From the NCBI GenBank assembly GCA_029449235.1, contig JANATG010000010.1:1116001-1180000 (forward strand): a DNA stretch of 64,000 nucleotides, written 5' to 3'. Both the position numbers and the translations under genes were made by a program. Below the pieces are notes generated by a model that saw only the letters and a list, made by a program, of their open reading frames with translations, was not told the origin of the DNA and searched no databases. Origin of the DNA: Linnemannia schmuckeri. Taxonomy: Eukaryota; Mortierellomycota; Mortierellomycetes; Mortierellales; Mortierellaceae. Positions 55,855 through 64,000 of the stretch are shown piece after piece. Position 1 is the stretch's first letter; every line of letters starts with the position of its first letter.

Positions 55855-57810
55855 ATGCTCCATCACCCCGACCCTGCTGCCATTGTTCTCCAACAACAGC
55901 AACTCCATCAGCAGCAGCAACAACAACAACAACACCTTCACCAACAACAACAACAACAACAGCAGTTTAGCTTAGTGAGATCATCCAAAGACTTCATGGC
56001 CGCAACCGCAAATACATCCTCCTCGAACCCTACTTCGACCATCCAAGAAGCAACAGGCTTTGTCCAGGAGCGCTACACCCATAGCCATCATCTCCAAGAC
56101 TCGTCACTCTTGCCACCATCACCCCTCATGCTTAACCCAACCATTGTCCCGTCTCAGTCCTCACAGCATCAACAACAGCTCATGTCCTCGGCAGCAGCAG
56201 TAGCACACCAGCAACAGGAAATGCACCCACACGTCGTTCACTCTTACTCTCACCAACTGCAACACCAACACCAGTTACAACAGCAAACGCTTCAACACCA
56301 CCGCAGTGTGTTCCACTTGCAGCAACAGTACCAACAGCAGGTGCAACAACTACAACAAGACCAGCAGGATCTGGACGAAGCTACAGCAAGGGGCCGGTTA
56401 GGATCAATGGAGATGGGCTTTCAACGCAAGCGCAGTCTATCGGTTCCGCTGCTGCTCTCCTTGAACCCAGGAGGAGGTGGTGGACTGGAGAATGATGGTC
56501 ATGCGCAGGACCAAGGGAGCCAAGGTGGCCAATCCGGACAAGACCTTGATGGTGATCAGGACATGGATACCGACGAACTGGCGTTGCCTTCGTCGTTGTC
56601 TTTGGCGACTGGTGTCTCTGACAATAATACCGATAACAGCTGTTCGTCGACATCAACAGCCTTGGTTTACGACTACAGTAAGATGACCCTGCAAAGGGAA
56701 TCACTCTTGGCAACATTACCTAGAAGCCATCGTCATCGGGCCTATGCAGGCAATACTCTCAAGGGGTCTCAGCCTGGACACTCTCGCCATACTCTGTACT
56801 ATAGCGGCAGTCACCACCCTCATGCATCCTTCCGCCAACAATACAACCCCTTCACTAACCGCAAGTTCCCACCATATCAGTACTGGGCAGTCTCGGCACA
56901 ACGGGATTACCATCTCTCGACAATTGGTGTTTTCTCGTCACCTTCAGGAACACGATCAGTACTGAATCCGTCATCATCAACGTCGGCCTCAGGAGGCGCA
57001 GGTGGAAGTGCAAATGGAGGAGGAGGGACGGGTGATCTGTTTTTACGAGCAGCACTTGGGGGCAGCAGTGGAGGCGGAGTCAATAAGTCTGTATATCGAT
57101 CCAGACTGCCAGTTCATCTACGCCACATCACCTCAAGAAACAACCGGCGACCGGCGATCTGTCTTCCTGCATTTCCTGGAGGCGAGGGGCGCGATGAAGG
57201 AGATATGTATGATGGCAGAGACAAGAAGCGGCACTCGACATCTGTGTTACCCTCGTCTACAGTAACGACAGAAGGTTCGTCGTCGACGACGACAGGTCAA
57301 GATCCACGGGACCAAGGATCACCACCACTATCAACAGGGTCAGGATCAGCATCTGTGTCACCATCAAAGTTCACAGATCGGGATGAATCTGCCAACCCTG
57401 GAGGTGAATCTTCATCGTCTCCAACAGCAGGCCGAGGGTCATTGTCTGCAGCCAATCGGAAAAAACTGTCGGACTGGAAGAGAGTGACGGCTCTCAGTTT
57501 TGATCGGGAGGGTGATCCACAACGTACGGGGATGGTGATGCGACTTGCCACCAACGACTCTTCAAACATTATGGCACCCACCACTTCCTTGTCAGGAGGT
57601 TCTTCTTCGTCATCATCGTCTCTGCGGGGCAGTTCAAGCAGTGGACGCCAATGGTTAAGCCAGCGAAGTGGACTTGCCAACTTGTTCCAGACTAATCTGT
57701 CAGTCGCTGGAGGAAACAATGCTTCTGGAAATAATGGGGGAGGAGCAGCAGGTCCGAGTGGTAGCAATGTCGATCGATTGGTGGAGGAAATGACCAAGTG
57801 GTCTGTGTAA
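55855..57810 (+). CDS. Gln-rich low-complexity protein, unknown function
   Basis: Not recognised. Single open frame of 651 residues from ATG 55855. Residues about 13-38 and 100-180 are dominated by Gln with His and Leu, encoded by mixed CAG/CAA. A central part has basic/aromatic motifs (MTLQRESLLATLPRSHRHRA, HHPHASFRQQYNPFTNRKFP, YWAVSAQRDYHLSTIGVF) that look more conserved than the surrounding sequence. The last third is Ser/Gly-rich and contains a basic stretch (AANRKKLSDWKRVTALSFDR). The C-terminus is NVDRLVEEMTKWSV. No transmembrane helix, signal peptide or zinc-binding pattern. Composition suggests a nuclear or RNA-granule regulator, but that is only a guess. An extra intron cannot be excluded. 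Confidence 0.65.
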   Translation: MLHHPDPAAIVLQQQQLHQQQQQQQQHLHQQQQQQQQFSLVRSSKDFMAATANTSSSNPTSTIQEATGFVQERYTHSHHLQDSSLLPPSPLMLNPTIVPSQSSQHQQQLMSSAAAVAHQQQEMHPHVVHSYSHQLQHQHQLQQQTLQHHRSVFHLQQQYQQQVQQLQQDQQDLDEATARGRLGSMEMGFQRKRSLSVPLLLSLNPGGGGGLENDGHAQDQGSQGGQSGQDLDGDQDMDTDELALPSSLSLATGVSDNNTDNSCSSTSTALVYDYSKMTLQRESLLATLPRSHRHRAYAGNTLKGSQPGHSRHTLYYSGSHHPHASFRQQYNPFTNRKFPPYQYWAVSAQRDYHLSTIGVFSSPSGTRSVLNPSSSTSASGGAGGSANGGGGTGDLFLRAALGGSSGGGVNKSVYRSRLPVHLRHITSRNNRRPAICLPAFPGGEGRDEGDMYDGRDKKRHSTSVLPSSTVTTEGSSSTTTGQDPRDQGSPPLSTGSGSASVSPSKFTDRDESANPGGESSSSPTAGRGSLSAANRKKLSDWKRVTALSFDREGDPQRTGMVMRLATNDSSNIMAPTTSLSGGSSSSSSSLRGSSSSGRQWLSQRSGLANLFQTNLSVAGGNNASGNNGGGAAGPSGSNVDRLVEEMTKWSV

Positions 57811-58037
57811 ATAGGACAAATCCCTTCTCTCAGTCAAGTCTAGACGTACATTCGCGCACCTTTAGTAAAAAAACCAATCAGAACAAATGGTCCTTGCGTA
57901 TTTGTATCACGATACCTTTTTTTTTTGTTTGTGGATGAAATTTTAATTGTGAATGCAAAGAGTAATAGTGATGTGGTGCATGTGCGTGTCCAAAGAGGCG
58001 CGATGAAGAGTGAAGGCAGAAAAGATGAAGTGCTCCT

Positions 58038-58998
58038 TTACTTCTTGCCGAACTTGTTCTTCATCAGTTCCATCTTCTTCTGGCTATCCGCCCGCGTTTC
58101 AGCAATAGCTTTGGCGACAGCCGACATGGGCTTGGTATCCTTGTTGTTATTCGTCTTTCCCTTTGCTCCTGCTCCTGCTCCTGCTGGTCCCTTTCCTGAA
58201 GGCTGCTTCTTGGAAATCTTGGCACCATCAGTCTTGGCCTTCAATTTGTTAATCTTTCGGTTCTTGCGCTCCTGTTTCCGGTCGACCTCACCCGTCAACT
58301 GCGATGTGAAATCCTTGGCATTGGCTTCGTCATCATCCGAATCCATTAGGTCGTCTTTTGAAGGTTTGGCAGGGAGAGGGGTTCCATTCTCGAGGGCCTC
58401 GGCGGCGGCAGCTTCTTCGTCCTCCTTTGCCTTCTTCTTGTGCTGGTCCACAATCTGGCTCCATGATGCGCCTACACCCAACTTGATCACCTTTTCCAAA
58501 CGCAACTTATCCTATTTGTTGATAGAGTAGAGATTGTTTTTTTTATGTCAGTGAACGATTCCTCCTGATTTTTAGAGAAGCAATAATCCTGAAGGGAGTT
58601 TCATCCTGAATATGTAAGTGTTGTTATCTCCCGTACCTTATCCAAGAGGTTGACTTGTCCACGGATCAAATGCACAGGGATCTTAGTCATAATCTCGGGG
58701 ACCTATTAGGCAAAAAGACGAGAACATCTGGTTAGCAACAGCCAAGGAGTAGCATACACAAAACACCTGTCCAAAAAAAACTTCCGCATTTCTTGTTCTT
58801 CCTTTTCGCTCTCTCTGGCTTTACCTCGAAGCACTTGAAGTGGTACCAGCGGAACTTTGCAAACTTCTTCTTCTCCTTCTCAGAGGTTCGCTCCATCCGG
58901 CCGACGCGGAGGGACTTGTTGGGGATGACCTTGTTGCACTTGAGGCAAACACTCTTTTGCGACTCGGCGTATTCGACACAGTATGTGATGACAACCAT
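58038..58998 (-). CDS. Small PARP-type zinc-finger protein
   Basis: Exons 58998-58825, 58702-58637 and 58511-58038 give 237 residues, all joins in phase 0. The N-terminus matches the PARP-type finger: VEYAESQKSVCLKCNKVIPN, SLRVGRMER and FRWYHFKCFEV, with metal ligands Cys18, Cys21, His53 and Cys56. In other proteins this finger recognises DNA nicks and ends. The remainder is helical, acidic then very Lys-rich (VDRKQERKNRKINKLKAK), with an Ala/Gly linker and no PARP catalytic, BRCT or WGR domain. Likely a nuclear DNA-binding protein like stand-alone fungal PARP-finger proteins. DNA-damage function is inferred from the finger only. Confidence 0.85.
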
Positions 58999-60190
58999 CG
59001 CTCGATTGTTGAAAAAAAGGGGAATGAAGGTTTTGGTTAGTTGAGAAATGAATGACATGCCTTTCAAAAAAAAAAGAAAAAAGGACAAAGTGTTGTTGGG
59101 TGGCTTAGGCGTCAATGAGACTGCTTCAAAAACTTGATCAGGCAAAGAGGAAGAGAGAAAGGTAAAAATGAAGGTTGACGGTGCAGTGAGGAGCTTGTGT
59201 AACTTGGCCTTAGGGGTGGCCCGTCGGTTCATGGTATCTTGATCCGAAACCTTGCTTTTCATCCGCACATACATCCGTACAATGGCCAGAAAAAGGTAGT
59301 AAAAAACGACCCTCGACCTCCCCCCCTCCCCCCTCATGAATACCCTTTTTCGATCTCACCAGCAGTTTCCTACAAATGTGACAACTGGGAGGCGAATCCA
59401 ATAAAATTTTCTGCGCCCCATTTTGAAGCGACGCCAATCACACGAGCAGGACTTTCAACCAACTCAACATCGCCGACGCACCTCTTGAAAATTCACTGCC
59501 AAATGCTACAATTGGGCCAAGAGCACAAGCTTTATATTCGCTGTTCAAAAGGACGAGCCGATGATGGAAAAGAATACTAGTTAAAGCGAAAAAGAAAGTA
59601 AAAGTACGAGCTCAAATGGGAGGGGGGAAATGAGAATTGATTTGAGGGTCGTTGATATGGGAAAAAAAAAAAAAGATTAAGGGAGAAAAAAAAAGGAGTG
59701 AAGGCGGACAATGGGCCATGATTCAAATCTCCATCACCACAGTCATAGTAGAGGATCTGTAGTGGATAAGCTTGTTTGTTCATCAAAGGGAACAGAAACA
59801 AGGCCTATGTCAACAACTAATGGCAGCGAGGAGGAAACTATGTTAGTGATTGTGCAAGAAGATAAAATGAAAAGAATGCACAAATAAATAACAACATTGT
59901 CGATAAAAACAACTGTTGTACCTTGCCATCCGTCGCAGTGAGATGTGAGTTGAGCGAGCAGGAGCCAGAGATTGATGTTTGGTTGTGGATAGTCAGAGAG
60001 ACTCTGAGGAGAGGAGGTCGTTTGATCTCCAGGATTCCAAGGAAACGTCGGGTTCAGGTTCGTGATAGACGAGGGATCGAGGCCATCGGAGGCCTGGATG
60101 TCGTGGCTGGGAGACTTCTTGATGATTTGCTGATCGTCTAGAGTCGCTTGTCGGATAATCGTCGAGTTGCCAATGAGTTGACCAGTGAAT
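58999..60190. other. Intergenic, PARP-finger promoter and C2H2 factor 3' flank
   Basis: About 1.2 kb. A/T homopolymers around 59060-59080 and 59660-59695. Short frames on both strands (for example 59239-59580 +) have no recognisable features. The 3' side of the C2H2 factor remains open in a different frame, which appears to be composition only. Confidence 0.45.
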
Positions 60191-62386
60191 TCAAGTTGCA
60201 GAATGTCTACTCTCTGTATCAGACGCGTCAGAGGAGTCATCGTCATCCTCATCTTCGAAGCCATCGTGATCCTCCTCTTCAAAACCCTCAAATCGACCAG
60301 GAGCACAGCTGTTGACCTCACGTCTGTAGTGACGTCTAAGTCCATCCTGTCGAGAGAAGGACTTCTTGCAGGTATCGCAGACATATCGACGCTGGCCCTG
60401 GTGGACAGATGTTTGATGGCGTTGAAGGTCATGCTTGCGGGTAAAGGCCTTCTTGCAGTCACTCTCTTCACAAACGAAAGGACGCTCAGAGTTGGGATCG
60501 TGGGTTCGTACATGAGAGCGCAGGTTAAACAGGCGATTGAAGGCACGGCCACAGTCGGGGTGATCGCAGACGAAGGGTCTGAAAGAATCATTGCTGGGGG
60601 AGCGCTTCTTGTTGGAGGTGACGCCATTGGAAGCTCGTTTGTTGGAGCCCTGCTGGGTTGGGAGCAGATTGTCCGACTCGTCCTGGTTTGACAAAGGCGA
60701 TAATGAGCCGATCTCCATATTAAAAGGCTGCTTGGCTGGGGCAGACGAGGACGACGAGGAGGATTCATGGTTCCCCCCATAAGGACTCGCCAACGTAGGG
60801 CGAGTCCTCTTGACGGGGGAAGTGGGCGCAGGAGTTGCCTTCGACTTTCGCTTGCGGTTGTGGATAAAGGTGGCGACGGGGATATATGTAGAGTCTGCCT
60901 GAAGGTCGTTAGCATCGATCTCGCTGTCGTTGTCGTTGTCTCCGCCTGAGACGGACGGATGCCTTTCCAATGCAATGGGGGCGGATCTTCTGGCTGCGAA
61001 CAGGGCTGGACGAGTAGCATCGTTGGACTTGCGCTTTCCGCTGTAGACAAAGCTGACGACGGTGTTGGCGGACGACGTTGCTGCGCTGTGGTCTGGGGCA
61101 GAGGACTTAGTTTCGTAGGGTTCCATGTCCTCGTCTTCGGGTTCGTCCTTGAAGTCCATATCGTCGTCGTCGTCTTCAAAGTCAAAGTCGTCGTCGTCGT
61201 CGTCCTCGGAGAGGCGGGGCGAGTTGGATGCAGACGAAAAATCGGAAAGGGAAGAGAGGGGGATTTTTGTAGTGGTGTCTTCCTCCTTTTTGATGTGGAG
61301 GGAGGAAAGGGTGATGAGGTCAGACTCAGTCTCGCCAAGCCCCCCAAATGTGATTGGCGCAGGCATATTGGGACTGGCATTGAGAAGCGTCGATTGGGGC
61401 GCAACCATGTCGCTCACTCTAGACTGCATCCCATGGCCAAACTGAATGGGCATCGGCAGCTGGAATGGAAACACAGGCCCACTGGAACCAAAGAGGGGAG
61501 TTTGGTCACCGCATCCAAAATCACCGCCAAACTTGAAGCCAAGGTGAGGCAACGCCGGGGTATCCAAGGAAGGACTGAACGGAGAGTTGAAGCAAGGGGT
61601 CGAGGGTGCATCGAGCAAAGGAGTATCAGAAGCATGGACAGAGGCGTAGACGTGAGACTGTGGTTGGTGCTGGTGGTGGAACGGGACTTGGGCCTGGGCC
61701 TTCATGCCAGCGGCAACGTGACTGAGATCAAGACCAGAGTCGTCCATAAGCGCGGCGAGGCTGTCGAATCCAAAAGAGACTTTGTTGTTCGAGATGGACG
61801 TGGACAATGGGTTGTTGAGTCCCATATCAGCTGGGACGAAAGGGTGCTCTCCAAGGGAGGTGCCTGCCGCTGTCGATAGGCCGTCTGAAGCAATGGCGTG
61901 CGATTGGATAAAGCGCAGTTGCTCCATCTGCTGCTGCTGCTGCATGTCGAGTGCCAGGGTCAGTTCCTCGTCCGTCATTTGGTCCTGGAACATGCCTCCC
62001 TGCTTCAACTTTTGCTGCTTAAAAGTCTCGCCAAAGAGGGGAAAGTCGAAGGCCGAGGGGTCCATTCGTTCGTACAGGCAAAAGTCCTGAGGAGCGATGG
62101 TGTTGGTCGAGACCGGCATTGTGCTAAGGTCAGGGTTGAGTGAGTCGAACAAGAATGGTGTTCCCGTGATACTATTGGTATCGTCAATCGAGGCGGGTGA
62201 GGCACTGATATCGACTGCAAGAGCCAGACTGAGAATTGGAACCTGAGGGGTGTGCAGAGTGAAGCCATCGAGGGGGGAACTGATAGAAACGGGAGAGGCG
62301 TGGGTGGAGGACATGTTGGAGGCAATCCACGCGTTGTTGTTGGTGACGGAGGGGTTGGAGGAAGTGGACGAGGTGTAGTCAGCCAT
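60191..62386 (-). CDS. Crz1-like C2H2 zinc-finger transcription factor
   Basis: Single exon, 731 residues. Three zinc fingers lie at about 605-694: FVCDHPDCGRAFNRLFNLRS, then FVCEESDCKKAFTRKHDLQR, then YVCDTCKKSFSRQDGLRRHY ending in NSC, so the third is a C2HC finger. This arrangement (NLRSHVRTH, KHDLQRH, DGLRRH...C) is that of Crz1/PrzA calcineurin-responsive factors. Upstream are Ser/Pro-rich segments, a Gln run, an acidic block (about 415-445, DDDDDDFDFEDDDDD) and basic patches (NRKRKS, SPVKRTRPT) that may be nuclear-localisation signals. No exact PxIxIT calcineurin-docking motif was found, so regulation by calcineurin is an inference from finger similarity. ATG 62386 is the first in frame after a T-rich leader on +. 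A TATAAAAGG element lies about 330 nt upstream. Confidence 0.88.
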   Translation of the reverse strand: MADYTSSTSSNPSVTNNNAWIASNMSSTHASPVSISSPLDGFTLHTPQVPILSLALAVDISASPASIDDTNSITGTPFLFDSLNPDLSTMPVSTNTIAPQDFCLYERMDPSAFDFPLFGETFKQQKLKQGGMFQDQMTDEELTLALDMQQQQQMEQLRFIQSHAIASDGLSTAAGTSLGEHPFVPADMGLNNPLSTSISNNKVSFGFDSLAALMDDSGLDLSHVAAGMKAQAQVPFHHQHQPQSHVYASVHASDTPLLDAPSTPCFNSPFSPSLDTPALPHLGFKFGGDFGCGDQTPLFGSSGPVFPFQLPMPIQFGHGMQSRVSDMVAPQSTLLNASPNMPAPITFGGLGETESDLITLSSLHIKKEEDTTTKIPLSSLSDFSSASNSPRLSEDDDDDDFDFEDDDDDMDFKDEPEDEDMEPYETKSSAPDHSAATSSANTVVSFVYSGKRKSNDATRPALFAARRSAPIALERHPSVSGGDNDNDSEIDANDLQADSTYIPVATFIHNRKRKSKATPAPTSPVKRTRPTLASPYGGNHESSSSSSSAPAKQPFNMEIGSLSPLSNQDESDNLLPTQQGSNKRASNGVTSNKKRSPSNDSFRPFVCDHPDCGRAFNRLFNLRSHVRTHDPNSERPFVCEESDCKKAFTRKHDLQRHQTSVHQGQRRYVCDTCKKSFSRQDGLRRHYRREVNSCAPGRFEGFEEEDHDGFEDEDDDDSSDASDTESRHSAT

Positions 62387-64000
62387 TGAGGAAGGAAGCT
62401 GGGTGTTATTTTGTTATGTTTTTTTTTTTTTTTTGAGTGTAAAATGGGTGGCAAAGCACGCTTTGGTTGTGGTTATGTTGGCAAAGAGAGGAAGGCGAAT
62501 GAGCAATTCCTGAGTGTGTGTATATATGTGAATGGTAGAATTGAGTAAGGGAGCAGAGTGCAGGTGAGTGCAATGAGGTAAAGAGGGAAAGAAGGTGTGT
62601 TAGTCCAGTGAGAAAGAAAGAAGGAAGAGGCAAGACGTGGAAGAAGTGGTGGCAAAGGAAGGAGAGGAAAGGACAAGAATAAAAGGGTCGGGGGGAGGGG
62701 CCAATTGACCGCGCCTTTTATACCCTCCACCCTTTTCTACCGCGCAATTCTTACATGGGTGTAGTACGAAGGCGAGTGAGAAGGGTGCGGGGGTAATCCC
62801 TGTCTTGTGCAATTAGATGTCGTTCTTCTTTAGCGTCTGAAGGCAGAGCAGTAGAAACAGGCAGAACGAATTATTGGTACACAAATCGACACGACACACA
62901 CACAAACATCGAAAAACAAGCAACAGCTACTCACCCTTCGATGAACGTCCAAACCATGCCCTTCCCCTGATCATAGATAGCCAAGCCAAGAGGGACCATA
63001 CACACTTTCAATTGCTTCACGCCATCATTCACTTGGTACTACTATTAAAAGGAAAAAGGTAGTAGAAAACACTGAACAAAAACGAAATACTGACAGTGCC
63101 GCAGTTGCAATTGGAGCTCTTTTTCTTCAACTCTACTGTCGTTGTCAATTATACCGAGTATGGTAGGTAGTGCTCCGACTTCCCACATCCTGCTATGTAT
63201 CTAGCCAAACAGACACTCCTTTTTGACGCTCTTGCTAAAACTATGTTGCACTTATCACTCCACAACACACTTTCCTTTGGACTTTATCGTCTTCGCCAGT
63301 CAAGAAATAAAAAACGCATATTTTGATAATTGGGCCTTGCACTTGTCGTTCTGTGGTCACACTGCATGGCAAAGAAGAAGACCGGAGCTTTTTTACTTCT
63401 TCCGTCTGTTTCTTTGTTCTCTTTACGTTTTCTTTTGGAATATCGCTTCTCCCCCCCTTTTTTCGCACGCACCATTAAAAGAGAATCAGCCCAAGCAGGG
63501 GAATGAACCAGAGCAACGTTCGCTTGATGAGGTGTGATGGTTCATTGCTGCGATGCTCTGGATGCGAGGATGGATGGATTGGCCCAAACGCTGATGGCCG
63601 TTCATGTTGAGCGAGCATATATCGGGTACGGAAGGGACCGACAGATAGAGAACATGTTGTCATTTTGTAGTCAAAGGGAGACATACACCAATAAAAAAAA
63701 TCCGCAATTTAGAAAAAAAAGGGGAAAGAGGGACCGAGAGATAGAGGGAGATAGATGGCAAGGGTGCAGGAAAAAAAGAAGGTTCGGGCCAGAGAGTAGA
63801 TTTCTTTTTCTTTTTTCGTTTTGGACCCTTGTGCTCACGAGAACATGGAGTGGAAAAGAGTATAGTAGACAGTGCAAGAGGGCGGTGTTTGACTGTGTCA
63901 GGCAAGTAACAGCAATAGGCACATCGTGTCAAATTGGATAGGGTGGTGGTGGCAAATGCAGGACTCAACACGTCCGTCCAATTGGGCCGATTATTGTATG
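62387..64000. other. Right-end intergenic region
   Basis: About 1.6 kb. The first 340 nt are the leader and promoter of the Crz1-like gene. Beyond, only short frames and A-rich or T-rich tracts; I see no gene, tRNA or repeat up to the window end. Confidence 0.5.
62715..62723 (-). promoter_or_regulatory. TATA box candidate of the Crz1-like gene
   Basis: Minus-strand TATAAAAGG about 330-338 nt before the ATG at 62386, followed by C/T-rich leader on the minus strand. Implies a leader of roughly 300 nt. Inferred. Confidence 0.5.

Noticed and set aside
59743..61404. 553-codon minus-strand frame overlapping the C2H2 transcription factor
   Set aside because: It overlaps the real zinc-finger frame in another phase, is Thr/Pro/Ser-rich and has no domain; the finger-coding frame explains the region.
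1..64000. CRISPR arrays, tRNA or rRNA genes, complete transposons
   Set aside because: No regularly spaced identical repeats, no tRNA-like T-loop/acceptor combination, no rRNA sequence and no transposase or reverse-transcriptase motif was seen by eye; the only long repeat is the PABP pair.

Overview
The window is eukaryotic and fungal. Genes are closely packed on both strands and interrupted by short GT-AG introns, mostly 60-140 nt. Intergenic DNA is rich in poly(T)/poly(C) and poly(A) tracts. Several proteins are typically fungal: a fungal transcription-factor domain, a copper His-brace LPMO-like secreted protein, a membrane-anchored GH5 exo-beta-1,3-glucanase-like enzyme and a Crz1-like zinc-finger factor. 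The intron-bearing genes, the F-box/LRR proteins and the long Gln/Ser-rich regulators suggest an early-diverging filamentous fungus, most likely Mortierellomycota. That placement is an inference from gene style; no phylogeny was run.

Left part (1-20 kb): the 3' end of flap endonuclease FEN1 (+), an IPI3/WDR18 WD40 protein (+), an F-box protein (+), an alpha-N-acetylglucosaminidase of GH89 type (-), a type II membrane-anchored GH5 exoglucanase (-), a 73-residue membrane protein of unknown function (-), a CorA-like transporter with GTN instead of GMN (-), a mitochondrial 3-hydroxyacyl-CoA dehydrogenase (+) and a secreted LPMO-like protein (-).

Middle part (20.9-52.7 kb): two poly(A)-binding protein genes in inverted orientation, with their 3' ends facing each other, flank about 26 kb. 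The second exons of the two genes are almost identical at nucleotide level, while first exons, introns and flanks have diverged. Between them lie a coiled-coil/W2-domain protein (-), an OTUD6B/Otu2-type deubiquitinase (+) whose first intron is a degenerate 75-nt tandem array, a fungal transcription-factor-domain protein without a visible zinc cluster (+), the ribosome-rescue GTPase HBS1 (-), a short protein with only the PI31 C-terminal motif (+) and a group II PLP decarboxylase (-).

Right part (53-64 kb): a second F-box/LRR protein (-), a Gln-rich orphan (+), a small PARP-type zinc-finger protein (-) and a Crz1-like C2H2 transcription factor (-). The last 1.6 kb shows no gene.

Functionally this is a mixed housekeeping region. 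mRNA translation and quality control (two PABPs, HBS1, W2 protein), ribosome biogenesis (IPI3), ubiquitin/proteasome biology (two F-box proteins, OTU protease, PI31-like) and cell-wall or extracellular carbohydrate enzymes (GH89, GH5, LPMO-like) are all represented. No operon, CRISPR array, tRNA, rRNA or intact transposon was recognised.
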